In this document: positions 34,672 to 43,156 of the stretch, piece by piece
Layout of the letters: every line of letters begins with the position of its first letter
Numbering within the stretch: the stretch's first letter is position 1
Made by a program: the position numbers and the translations under genes
From: Microcella alkalica
Lineage (GTDB): Bacteria; Actinomycetota; Actinomycetes; Actinomycetales; Microbacteriaceae
Direction: 5' to 3'
Length of the DNA: 64,000 bases
NCBI RefSeq assembly: GCF_014137945.1
Contig: NZ_JACGWX010000002.1
Span: forward strand, 62,001 to 126,000
Notes under the pieces: generated by a model
The model's database searches: none
What the model saw: the letters and a program-made list of their open reading frames with translations, nothing else
What the model was told of the DNA's origin: nothing

Positions 34672-35211
34672 ATGCCTACCTCCCCCTACCGCGTCGACGT
34701 GCGCGACCTCATGCACCGCGCAGGCGAGATGCGCGAGAAGTCGCTCGCCTTCGACGTGCCCGAGCAGCTCGGGGCCTCCGTCGTCACGGTTCCGCAGGGG
34801 ACGCCCACCGAGATCGACCTTCGGCTCGAGGGCCTGCACGAGGGGATCCTCGTCTCCGCGACCGTCACGACTACCGCCGTGGGCGAGTGCGTGCGCTGCC
34901 TGGACCGCGTCGAGCTGCCGCTCGAAGTCGAATTCCAGGAGGTTTTCGCGTATTCTCCTGACGACGCCTTCGACTACACGGTTCACGACAACCACGTGGA
35001 TTGTGAACCTGTTGTTCGGGATGCGGTAGTGCTGTCGCTGCCGTTCCAGCCGGTGTGCCGACCCGATTGCCCCGGTCTCGATCCCGAGACCGGCGAGCGC
35101 CTGGCCGACCACCCGGAGCGGAAGCCGCGCGAGATCATCGATCCGCGCTGGGCCGCTCTGCAGGGCTTTGCCGCAGAGACCAGCGACAGCACCGACCAGA
35201 GCACGAACTGA
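34672..35211 (+). CDS. DUF177/YceD-family protein
   Basis: A protein of 179 residues of the YceD family, almost always encoded just before rpmF. The paired cysteines GECVRCLDR and [14 protein letters not shown] are the usual metal-binding-like positions. Start ATG 34672 is preceded by gaatggagcgtt; the upstream in-frame ATG lies within the terminator hairpin end. The family has been linked to rRNA accumulation, but the biochemical role is unclear. Co-transcribed with rpmF (49 bp). Confidence 0.88.
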   Translation: MPTSPYRVDVRDLMHRAGEMREKSLAFDVPEQLGASVVTVPQGTPTEIDLRLEGLHEGILVSATVTTTAVGECVRCLDRVELPLEVEFQEVFAYSPDDAFDYTVHDNHVDCEPVVRDAVVLSLPFQPVCRPDCPGLDPETGERLADHPERKPREIIDPRWAALQGFAAETSDSTDQSTN

Positions 35212-35260
35212 CGGAAGACTCCGGCGCCCTCGCGCGCTGACACGAGAGAGAGAAGAGATC

Positions 35261-35464
35261 ATGGCTGTTCCCAAGCGGAAGAAGTCGCGCGCCAACACCC
35301 ACGCGCGCCGCTCGCAGTGGAAGGCGGAGGTTCCCACCCTCGTCAAGACCATCGAGAACGGCAAGGTCGTCTACAGCCTGCCGCACCGCGCCCGCGTGGT
35401 CGAGGACTCGGCGGGCACCCCGCTGTTCCTCGAGTACAAGGGCCGCAAGGTCGCCGACGTCTGA
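35261..35464 (+). CDS. rpmF: 50S ribosomal protein L32
   Basis: A basic protein of 67 residues starting [20 protein letters not shown], characteristic of L32 of the large ribosomal subunit. It has no cysteines, as in the zinc-free form common in actinobacteria. A gagagaagagatc site precedes ATG 35261. The stop TGA is followed after one base by the rnc start, giving a tight yceD-rpmF-rnc operon. Confidence 0.97.
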   Translation: MAVPKRKKSRANTHARRSQWKAEVPTLVKTIENGKVVYSLPHRARVVEDSAGTPLFLEYKGRKVADV

Positions 35465-35465
35465 G

Positions 35466-36212
35466 GTGTCCGGCGCCGCGTCGTCTCAGCAGAGTCGGAC
35501 GCCCGCTCGCGCCCGCGAGAGCACTCCTGATCGCTCGGAGCTCACGCGGGCGCTCGGCGTCTCCGTCGACCCCGAGCTGCTCGAGGTCGCGCTGACCCAC
35601 CGCTCGTGGGCCTACGAGAACAACGCGCCCCGCAACAACGAGCGCCTGGAGTTCCTCGGCGACGCCATCCTCGGGCAGGCCGTGACGGTCATGCTCTACT
35701 CGCGCTACCCCGACCTCGACGAGGGCGACCTGGCCAAGCGCCGCGCCTCGCTCGTCTCGGCGGTCGCGCTCGCGGAGGTCGCCCGCGCCATCGGTCTCGG
35801 CGACCACCTCAAGCTCGGCAAGGGTGAGGAGCTCACGGGCGGCCGAGACAAGTCGTCCATCCTCGCCGACACGCTCGAGGCGCTCATCGGTGCGACCTTC
35901 CTCGACCTCGGCGACGATGCCGCGACCGACCTCGTCCTGCGCCTCGTCGCGCCCCTCGTCGCCGACCCCTCGCGCTTCGGCGCGGCCATGGACCCGAAGA
36001 CCTCCCTCCAGGAGCTCGCCGCCCAACTCGGCCACGGGCTACCCGTCTACGAGCTCACCGAAACCGGCCCCGACCACTCGAAGCGGTTCATCGCGACGGT
36101 GCACCTGTCCGGCGAGGCGATCGCCTCCGGCGAGGGCACGAGCAAGAAGCAGGCCGAGATGGCCGCGGCGCTCTTCGCCTGGACGACCCTTCAGGGCCCC
36201 TTCTCGGCCTGA
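35466..36212 (+). CDS. rnc: ribonuclease III
   Basis: A protein of 248 residues with the RNase III signature [14 protein letters not shown] (metal ligands in ERLEFLGD) around residue 58, [13 protein letters not shown] holding the later acidic ligands, and a C-terminal double-stranded RNA-binding domain ([20 protein letters not shown] to [13 protein letters not shown]). GTG 35466 starts a roughly 27-residue low-complexity extension ahead of the catalytic domain. It processes rRNA and structured mRNAs. The stop overlaps the mutM start by one base. Confidence 0.96.
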   Translation: MSGAASSQQSRTPARARESTPDRSELTRALGVSVDPELLEVALTHRSWAYENNAPRNNERLEFLGDAILGQAVTVMLYSRYPDLDEGDLAKRRASLVSAVALAEVARAIGLGDHLKLGKGEELTGGRDKSSILADTLEALIGATFLDLGDDAATDLVLRLVAPLVADPSRFGAAMDPKTSLQELAAQLGHGLPVYELTETGPDHSKRFIATVHLSGEAIASGEGTSKKQAEMAAALFAWTTLQGPFSA

Positions 36213-37165
36213 TGCCCGAGCTGCCCGAAGTCGAGGTCGTCAGGCACGGACTCGCCCCCGCCATCACGGGCTCGACGATCATCTCCGTGCGCGTGCTCGA
36301 CGAGCGCTCGCTGCGCCGGCACGACGGCCCGGCGGAGGACTTCGTCGACCGACTGACCGGCGCCCGCATCGACTCGGCCGTGCGCCGGGGCAAATTCCTG
36401 TGGATGCCCGTGGCCGTCGGCGGCGCCGCTCCGGCGGGTGAGTCGGGCGCGTTCGGCGACCCGGTCGAGGCCGTCGTCGTCCACCTCGGCATGAGCGGCC
36501 AGGTCCTGCTGCGGAGCGTCGACGCCGAGGTCGCCCCGCTCACGCGCATCGTGCTCGGCGTCGCGCATCCCGATCATGGACATCTGCGCGTCGACTTCGT
36601 GGACCAGCGCATCTTCGGATCGATGGCGCTCGACCCGCTCGGACGCACGCCCGATGGCGCGCCCGGCGGGCACGGCAGCGCCCTACCCCTCGTGCCGGGG
36701 CAGGTGGCGCACATCGCGCGGGACCCGCTCGATCCCGCCTTCGACGAGGCGCGGTTCCTCGCGGCGCTCCGCACCCGCCGCACGGGGATCAAGCGCGCCC
36801 TGCTCGACCAGGGACTTGTGAGCGGCATCGGAAACATCTACGCCGACGAGTCGCTGTGGGCGGCGCGCCTGCACTACGACCAGCCGACGTCGACGATCTC
36901 TGCGCGGAAGGCGCGCGAGCTGCTCGGCGAGGTTCGCACGGTGCTGCGCCGCGCGCTCGAGGAGGGCGGCACGAGCTTCGACGCGCAGTACGTCAATGTC
37001 AACGGCGCCTCCGGGTACTTCAGCCACTCGTTGCGCGCCTACGGGCAGCACGGCTCGCCGTGCTCGCGCTGCGGGCGGATGCTCGTGCGCGAGCAGTTCA
37101 TGAACCGCGGGTCGCACTTCTGCCCCCGCTGCCAGCGCCTGCGCGCGGTGCGCGGCGCGGACTGA
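36212..37165 (+). CDS. mutM: formamidopyrimidine-DNA glycosylase
   Basis: A protein of 317 residues starting [14 protein letters not shown]; the N-terminal Pro and Glu3 are the catalytic residues after Met removal. It has the helix-two-turn-helix region with [18 protein letters not shown] and a C-terminal zinc finger ([24 protein letters not shown]). It excises 8-oxoguanine and other oxidised purines. The glycine/alanine insertion near residue 70 is typical of actinobacterial forms. It is the last gene of the rnc operon before a convergent acetyltransferase gene. Confidence 0.96.
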   Translation: MPELPEVEVVRHGLAPAITGSTIISVRVLDERSLRRHDGPAEDFVDRLTGARIDSAVRRGKFLWMPVAVGGAAPAGESGAFGDPVEAVVVHLGMSGQVLLRSVDAEVAPLTRIVLGVAHPDHGHLRVDFVDQRIFGSMALDPLGRTPDGAPGGHGSALPLVPGQVAHIARDPLDPAFDEARFLAALRTRRTGIKRALLDQGLVSGIGNIYADESLWAARLHYDQPTSTISARKARELLGEVRTVLRRALEEGGTSFDAQYVNVNGASGYFSHSLRAYGQHGSPCSRCGRMLVREQFMNRGSHFCPRCQRLRAVRGAD

Positions 37166-37186
37166 AACGGACAACCGCGGTCGTCG

Positions 37187-38278
37187 CTACGTCAGACTCA
37201 GGTCCTTTCGCCACGCGCCCTCGTAGATGAACGGCCGGAACCCGAGCGCCTCGTTGACGTCGAGCATGTGGCGGTTCTCCTCGGCGTTGTAGGTCGTGAT
37301 CGCCCGACGATCGGGGTGGCGCTCCTGCAGCAGTCGCAGGTTATCGGCCTTGAGCAGGAGCCCCAGGCGGTGCCCGCGGTGCTCGCGCAGGACGAGCGTG
37401 TCCTCCTGCCAGGGCGAGCGGTGCTCCTCGGCCGGCACGGCGATCTCGGTGAACCCCACGAGCGCGCCCGACGGCACGTGCTCGACAGCCGTGGTGAGCG
37501 CGACCCGCACGCCGGCGTTCGCCTCCTCGTCGGTGAGGAGGCGCTCGATCGTCCACGTATCCTCCGGCTCCTCGAGCCCCGCGCTCGGCGCGTCGGTGCT
37601 CATACGGGTGAGGAGGTGCACGACGTCCTCCCGCCACTGCGCGGGCGTGCGATCGACCCACGAGTGCAGGCGGTACTCCGCCTCCGGCGCCGATGCGCGA
37701 GCGCGAGCCGTCGCGGCAGCGAGAAGCTTCGTGTCGACGGGGAGCTGCAGACGAGAGCCGCGCTCGACCTGCTCGAGCGTGTAGCCGAGGTCGCGCAGCA
37801 GCCGCACCTCGGGGTTGCCGGCGGGGACGGAGCCGAACCCGGTGGGAGCATCCACCTGCTCGATCGCGCCCGACCCGCCCGCGGGCTCGGGCGAGGGCGC
37901 GTACACGATGAACTTCGAGCGCCCCTCGGCCCGCGCCGCCTCCTCGAGTGCGAGGCTCAGCGCGCGCCCGATGCCCCGACCGCGGAACTCGGGCAGCACC
38001 TCGGCGATCATCCACGCCGTCTCGGTCTCGTCGACGCGCCGCTCGCACACCCCGCGCGCGACGATGCGCCCGTCGACGCGCGCGACGAGCAGGGTCTTCG
38101 GCTCGTGGGGGTCGAGCCAGCCGGGCAGGAGCAGCTCGGCGCTCGCCGCGACGTCGTCCGTGCCGGCATCGTGGACGCGCACCGCGTTGCGGACGTCGAC
38201 GCTCGCGCGGAAGTCCTCCGCCCCGGGGGCGTCGAGGCTCGTGGGGATGCTCAACTGCTCGATCGTGAACGTCGTCAT
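37187..38278 (-). CDS. tandem GNAT-domain acetyltransferase
   Basis: A protein of 363 residues with two GNAT-like halves. The first has VLPEFRGRGIGRALSLALEEAA (acetyl-CoA loop, about residues 94-115); the second has LREHRGHRLGLLLKADNLRLL and ends NEENRHMLDVNEALGFRP-like. ATG 38278 starts the first domain; the longer frame runs upstream over the smc promoter and is rejected. The substrate is unknown; tandem GNAT proteins include mycothiol synthase, but this one lies outside any mycothiol context. It is transcribed toward mutM and divergently from smc. Confidence 0.83.
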   Translation of the reverse strand: MTTFTIEQLSIPTSLDAPGAEDFRASVDVRNAVRVHDAGTDDVAASAELLLPGWLDPHEPKTLLVARVDGRIVARGVCERRVDETETAWMIAEVLPEFRGRGIGRALSLALEEAARAEGRSKFIVYAPSPEPAGGSGAIEQVDAPTGFGSVPAGNPEVRLLRDLGYTLEQVERGSRLQLPVDTKLLAAATARARASAPEAEYRLHSWVDRTPAQWREDVVHLLTRMSTDAPSAGLEEPEDTWTIERLLTDEEANAGVRVALTTAVEHVPSGALVGFTEIAVPAEEHRSPWQEDTLVLREHRGHRLGLLLKADNLRLLQERHPDRRAITTYNAEENRHMLDVNEALGFRPFIYEGAWRKDLSLT

Positions 38279-38384
38279 CGTGCGCCTCCTGAACCGTCGG
38301 CCAGCCCGCCAGGCTACAGCGCACCGAGCCGCTACGGTAGGGACGATCGACCACCGACCACCGACCCCCGAGACGGAGCGCCGC

Positions 38385-41300
38385 GTGCACCTGAAGAGCC
38401 TGACTCTCAAGGGCTTCAAGTCGTTCGCGCAGCCGACCACCTTCCAGTTCGAGACGGGCGTGACGTGCGTCGTCGGCCCGAACGGCTCGGGCAAGTCGAA
38501 CGTCGTCGACGCGCTCGCCTGGGTCATGGGCGAGCAGGGCGCGAAGACCCTCCGCGGCGGCACGATGAGCGACGTCATCTTCGCCGGCACCGCGACGCGC
38601 GGGCCCCTCGGTCGCGCCGAGGTGCAGCTGACGATCGACAACTCCGACGGGATGCTCCCGATCGAGTACACGGAGGTCACGATCTCGCGCACGCTGTTCC
38701 GCAACGGCGGCAGCGAGTACGCCATCAACGGGCAGTCGTGCCGCCTCCTCGACGTGCAGGAGCTCCTGAGCGACTCGGGTCTGGGCCGCGAGATGCACGT
38801 CATCGTCGGCCAGGGCCAGCTCGACACCGTGCTGCACGCGAGCCCGGAGGAGCGCCGGGGCTTCATCGAGGAGGCCGCCGGCATCCTCAAGCACCGTCGC
38901 CGCAAGGAGAAGACGGTCCGCAAGCTCGAGGCGATGCAGTCGAACCTCACGCGCCTCAACGATCTCGCGGGCGAGATCCGCCGCCAGCTGACCCCGCTCG
39001 GTCGGCAGGCCGAGATCGCGCGCGAGGCGCAGACGATCGCCGCGATCGTGCGGGATGCCCGCGCGCGCCTCCTCGCGGACGAGGTCGTGTCACTGCGCTC
39101 GTCACTCGCCGATCACCAGCGCAGCGAGAGCGAGCGTACGAGCGAGCGCATCGTCGTGCAGGAGCAGCTCGATCAGGCGCGCATCCGCGTGTCACGGATC
39201 GAGAGCCAGATGGTGGGCGACGCCGTCGATACCGCGCGCCGCACCTCGTTCGCGCTCGAGCAGGTGCAGGAGCGCGTCCGCTCGCTCAGCTCGCTCGCGC
39301 AGCAGAAGCTCACGCTGCTGAGCCAGCAGTCCGAGCTTCCCGGCATGCAGTCGACCGTCACGCAGGCCATGGTCGACGCGGCGCTCGCCGAGGCGGAGAC
39401 CTTGCAGTCGGGCGTCGCGGACGCTGAGCGCGCCGTCGGCGAGGCCGCCGCCCGCACCGCGACCGCGCGCGCCGCCCTCGACTCGCTCGACGAGGAGATC
39501 GCGGCGCAGTCGGCGCTCGTCTCGCAGCACGACCTCGAGCTCGCGGGGCTCGCGAGCCGCGTCGACGTCGCGCGCTCGACGCTCGCGGCCGCACGCGGCG
39601 AGCTGCTGCGCCACGAGCACTCGCTCGAGGCCGCGCGTGCCCGCCAGGAGTCGTCGCGCGCCGAGCTCGCCGCGCTCCCCGCGCTCGAGGACGCCGCGGA
39701 CGCCGACGCCGAGCTCGACGACGCCCTCGGCGCCGCCGACGCGCGCGTCGCGGCGCTGTCGTCGACGATCGACTCCGAACGGGATTCCCTGCACGCCCTC
39801 GAGCGCGAGCGCGACGCCCTCGCCGCTCGCGTGAGCGCCCTCTCGCAGGCGATCGACTCGGGCGACGGCGCCTCGGGTCTCATGGGCTCGGAGGGCGTGC
39901 GGGGTCTCGTGGCGGACCACCTGCAGGTGAAGCCCGGCTTCGAGACCGCGATCGCCGCAGCCCTCGGCACGCTCGCCGAAGCGGTGCTCGTCGACGACCT
40001 CGACGCCGGTCTCGCGGCCCTCGAGCGCGCGCGCGAGGCCGAGGCCGGACGCGTCGAGGTCGTCCTCGCCGAGCTGCGCACCGCGTCGGCGCCGACGTCG
40101 GTCCTCCGCTCGACGGGCGGGCTCGTTCCCGCGATCGACGTCGTCACCGCCCCGCCCGGCGTCGCCGACCTGCTCTCGCGCACCCTCATCGCCGACGATC
40201 TCGCCGCTGCGCGCGCCGCCTGGCCCGCGATCGAGCGGCTCGGCGCCGTGACTGATGCGGTCAACGTCGTCACGCGCGAGGGCGACGTGCTCACGCGCTC
40301 CGTCCTCCGCGGCGGCTCCGGCGCGGGCCGCAGCCGGCTCGAGCTCGCTGCTGAGCGCGATGCCGCCGCCGAGCGTCTCGCCGACGTCTCGACGGGCATC
40401 GAGGGCGCCCGCTTCGGCCTCGACGAGTCGCGCACTGCGCTCGCCGACGCGCGTCGCACCGCGACCGAGGCGCTCGCTGCCGTCCGCGACCAGGATGCCC
40501 GCCGCGCGGCCCGCAGCGAGCAGGTCTCGCGCGCCCGCGCCCAGGCAGATGCGGCCGATGCCGAGGCTGCGCGCCTCGCCGCATCGCTCGAGAAGGCGCA
40601 GGAGGTCGTGCGCGAGGCCGAGTCCGGAGTCTCGCGCGCCGAGAGCGCCCACGCCGACTTCGCGGCGCGCCCGCGCCCCATGCTCGACGCGAGCGCGCGC
40701 GACGGGCTCGTCGGCGAGCTCGAGACCGCCCGCGCGACTGAGATGGAGCGCCGCATCGAGCTCGAGACCGCGCGCGAGCGCGTCCGCGCCGAGCGCGACC
40801 GGGCCGTGCAGCTCGAGCGCCGCCGCGAGGCGGAGCGCGCTGCCGCCGAGGAGGCCGCGCGTCGCGCTGTCCTCCGCCAGAGGCAGGTCGAGCGCGCCGC
40901 ACGCGTCGCCGACGCGGTCCCCGCCGTGCTCGCCGCCGTCGACCGCGCCGTCGCCGAGGCCCGCGTCGAACTCCACCGCGCCGAGACCGAGCGCCAGCAG
41001 CAGAACGAGGAGCTCGGCGAGCTGCGCCGCTCCGAGTCGGCGCTGCGCGAGCGCATGCACGCGATCACCGAGAACGTCCACGGTCTCGAGCTGCAGATCT
41101 ACGAGAAGAAGCTGCACCTCTCGAAGCTGCTCGAGCGCGCGGGCGACGAGCTCGGTCTCGTCGAGGACGTGCTCGTCGCCGAGTACGGCCCCGCGGTGCG
41201 GGTGCCGGATGACGACGCCCTCACCGCTGCGGCCCGTGCAGTCGCCGATGCGGTCGCCGCCGAGGCCGCCTCCCGCGTGAGCCCCGATCCGGATGCCCCG

Positions 41301-42098
41301 CTCTTCGACCCCACGACCGACGAGGAGTCGGCTCGTGTCGCGGAGCTCGTCGCCGAGGGCCGCGCGCACCCGCTCGCCGCGTCCGCCGCCGGCGTCGATG
41401 CGTCGGGGGCTCTCGCGGGGCGCCCCTTCGACCGTGCCGAGCAGCAGGCGCGCCTCGCGCGCGCCGAGCGCAAGCTCAGCCAGCTCGGCCGCGTGAACCC
41501 GCTCGCCCTCGAGGAGTTCGCCGCTCTCGAGCAGCGCCACAAGTTCCTCAGCGAGCAGCTCACCGATCTCGCGAACACGCGCCGCGACCTGCTCGCGATC
41601 ATCGACGAGCTCGACGACACGATGCAGCACATCTTCGCCGCCGCGTTCGCCGACACGAAGGATGCCTTCGACCGGGTCTTCCCGATCCTCTTCCCCGGCG
41701 GCACCGGCCAGCTGCTCCTGACCGACCCCGAGAGCATGCTCACGACGGGCATCGAGGTCACGGTCAAGCCCGCGGGCAAGAAGATCGAGCGGCTCAGCCT
41801 GCTCTCGGGCGGCGAGCGCTCGCTCGCGGCTGTCGCGCTTCTCATCGCGATCTTCAAGGCCCGACCGAGCCCGTTCTACATCATGGACGAGGTGGAGGCG
41901 GCGCTCGACGACGCGAATCTCGGCCGGCTGCTGACGATCTTCCGCGATCTGCGCGAGAGCTCGCAGCTCATCATCATCACGCACCAGAAGCGCACTATGG
42001 AGATCGCCGACGCCCTCTACGGCGTGAGCATGCGGCAGGACGGCGTGAGCGCCGTCGTCGGTCAGCGCGTGCAGGCGCCTGAGGAGCGCGCGAGCTAG
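38385..42098 (+). CDS. smc: chromosome segregation protein SMC
   Basis: A protein of 1237 residues. Walker A GPNGSGKSN is at residues 31-39. Long heptad coiled coils (about 170-500 and 660-1010) flank a hinge domain (SEGVRGLVADHLQVKPGFETAIAAALG onward, with FIEEAAGI preceding the first coil). The C-terminal head has LSGGE at 1140-1144 and Walker B FYIMDEVEAALDD. It compacts and segregates the chromosome with ScpAB. The start is GTG 38385, matching the family N-terminus MHLKSLTLKGFKSF. The stop TAG lies inside the 6-bp target duplication of the adjacent IS element, yet the reading frame is intact. ftsY, often next in actinobacteria, is not here. Confidence 0.97.
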   Translation: MHLKSLTLKGFKSFAQPTTFQFETGVTCVVGPNGSGKSNVVDALAWVMGEQGAKTLRGGTMSDVIFAGTATRGPLGRAEVQLTIDNSDGMLPIEYTEVTISRTLFRNGGSEYAINGQSCRLLDVQELLSDSGLGREMHVIVGQGQLDTVLHASPEERRGFIEEAAGILKHRRRKEKTVRKLEAMQSNLTRLNDLAGEIRRQLTPLGRQAEIAREAQTIAAIVRDARARLLADEVVSLRSSLADHQRSESERTSERIVVQEQLDQARIRVSRIESQMVGDAVDTARRTSFALEQVQERVRSLSSLAQQKLTLLSQQSELPGMQSTVTQAMVDAALAEAETLQSGVADAERAVGEAAARTATARAALDSLDEEIAAQSALVSQHDLELAGLASRVDVARSTLAAARGELLRHEHSLEAARARQESSRAELAALPALEDAADADAELDDALGAADARVAALSSTIDSERDSLHALERERDALAARVSALSQAIDSGDGASGLMGSEGVRGLVADHLQVKPGFETAIAAALGTLAEAVLVDDLDAGLAALERAREAEAGRVEVVLAELRTASAPTSVLRSTGGLVPAIDVVTAPPGVADLLSRTLIADDLAAARAAWPAIERLGAVTDAVNVVTREGDVLTRSVLRGGSGAGRSRLELAAERDAAAERLADVSTGIEGARFGLDESRTALADARRTATEALAAVRDQDARRAARSEQVSRARAQADAADAEAARLAASLEKAQEVVREAESGVSRAESAHADFAARPRPMLDASARDGLVGELETARATEMERRIELETARERVRAERDRAVQLERRREAERAAAEEAARRAVLRQRQVERAARVADAVPAVLAAVDRAVAEARVELHRAETERQQQNEELGELRRSESALRERMHAITENVHGLELQIYEKKLHLSKLLERAGDELGLVEDVLVAEYGPAVRVPDDDALTAAARAVADAVAAEAASRVSPDPDAPLFDPTTDEESARVAELVAEGRAHPLAASAAGVDASGALAGRPFDRAEQQARLARAERKLSQLGRVNPLALEEFAALEQRHKFLSEQLTDLANTRRDLLAIIDELDDTMQHIFAAAFADTKDAFDRVFPILFPGGTGQLLLTDPESMLTTGIEVTVKPAGKKIERLSLLSGGERSLAAVALLIAIFKARPSPFYIMDEVEAALDDANLGRLLTIFRDLRESSQLIIITHQKRTMEIADALYGVSMRQDGVSAVVGQRVQAPEERAS

Positions 42099-42099
42099 C

Positions 42100-43120
42100 T
42101 GTAGTTCCCAGGCAGGTTGTTCAGGTCGAGCTCCTCCAGGCTTGAGGGTGTCTAGTTGCTCTCACCTGAAGGAGCCCGATGGAGCTTCACGCTAATGCCC
42201 GTTTGTCTGTGGAAGGTCGCCGGCTGCTGTGTCGACGCGTCCGGGAACTGAACTGGAAAGTCGCCGACGCGGCCTTCGCCGGTGGAATCAGCGAGCGTCG
42301 CGCCTACGAATGGTTGGCCCGATTCGATGCCGGCGAAAACCTCACCGACCGTCCCTCACGGCCGAAGTCGTCACCGAACAGAACCCCGGCACGGGTGGAG
42401 GCGGTGATCGTGCAGCTGCGGAGGCTGCGCAAGACCGCCTCCACGATCGCCGCGCTGCTTCGGATGGCGGTCTCCACCGTCTGCGCCGTGCTCGCCCGCG
42501 TCGGCTTGAATAGGCTCTCCAAGCTCGACCCGCCGGAGCCGGCGAACCGCTACTGCCGTCGGCACGCGGGAGAGCTGATCCACCTCGACATCAAGACCCT
42601 GGGCCGCTTCCGCCGCCCCGGCAAGCGAGCTCTGGGCCAGGGAGCAGATCGCCGCAGCGCCGGCGCCGGCTGGGAGGCGGTGCACGTCGCCGTGGATGAC
42701 GCCACCCGGCTGGCTTATGTCGAGGTGCTGGCCGATCAGACCGCTGCGACCACGGTCGGGTTCCTGCGTCGCGCGATCGCGTGGTTCGCCGCCCGCGGCG
42801 TCACAGTGCAGGAGGTGATGACCGATAACGGCTCCGCTTACGTCTCTCGACTCTGGGCTGCGACCTGCGCCGAGGTGGGGCTGGTCCACATTCGTACTCG
42901 TCCTTACCGGCCGCGCACGAACGGGAAGGCCGAAAGGTTCATCCAGACCCTGCTACGGGAGTGGGCCTACGCGGCGACCTATCGCGACAGTGAGCATCGT
43001 CGGGCGGTCCTGCCAGAATGGGTGCGCTACTACAACACGCAGCGACCCCATGGCTCTCTCGGCCACAGAAGCCCGATCACCGCACTCGCGGCGGCATGAA
43101 CAACGTCACTGGGAACTACA
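42100..43120 (+). mobile_element. complete IS481-family insertion sequence
   Basis: A 1021-bp element with terminal inverted repeats: the left end 42100-42127 and right end 43093-43120 match at 23 of 28 positions, starting with a perfect 12-bp block (tgtagttcccag) and a second perfect 8-bp block (gttgttca). It carries one intact transposase gene and is flanked by the duplicated hexamer gctagc. All parts needed for activity look intact, so the insertion may be recent. It lies between smc and a convergent trehalose-synthase-like gene, which would otherwise be only about 30-60 bp apart. Confidence 0.92.
42179..43099 (+). CDS. IS481-family transposase
   Basis: A protein of 306 residues: an N-terminal helix-turn-helix (VADAAFAGGISERRAYEWLARF), a second DNA-binding segment (TASTIAALLRMAVSTVCAVL), then the rve integrase core. 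The DDE triad is D137 (HLDIKTLG), D216 (TDNGSAY) and E252 (NGKAERFIQ), with the 35-residue D-E spacing expected for this superfamily. The C-terminal YYNTQRPHGSLGHRSPI is the usual end. ATG 42179 is 79 bp inside the left terminus. No frameshift or internal stop. Confidence 0.93.
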   Translation: MELHANARLSVEGRRLLCRRVRELNWKVADAAFAGGISERRAYEWLARFDAGENLTDRPSRPKSSPNRTPARVEAVIVQLRRLRKTASTIAALLRMAVSTVCAVLARVGLNRLSKLDPPEPANRYCRRHAGELIHLDIKTLGRFRRPGKRALGQGADRRSAGAGWEAVHVAVDDATRLAYVEVLADQTAATTVGFLRRAIAWFAARGVTVQEVMTDNGSAYVSRLWAATCAEVGLVHIRTRPYRPRTNGKAERFIQTLLREWAYAATYRDSEHRRAVLPEWVRYYNTQRPHGSLGHRSPITALAAA

Positions 43121-43156
43121 GCTAGCGTGCCCCTGCAGATCCCCGCACGTGCGCGG

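Larger units (their letters stand above)
42094..43126 (+). repeat. 6-bp target-site duplication flanking the IS element
   Basis: gctagc at 42094-42099 is repeated at 43121-43126, immediately outside the element. It fits the CTAG-centred, 6-bp target described for IS481-type elements. The left copy contains the smc stop codon TAG (42096-42098). Confidence 0.85.

Noticed and set aside
33043-35364. Very long minus-strand frame opposite the aminotransferase, yceD and photolyase-like genes
   Set aside because: It is an antisense shadow of high-GC codon usage: no family motifs, and it covers three well-supported plus-strand genes and a terminator.
39192-41984. Minus-strand frame of over 900 codons opposite smc
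   Set aside because: It is composed of low-complexity Arg/Ala/Glu/Gly runs mirroring the SMC coiled coil. SMC on the plus strand has all expected motifs.
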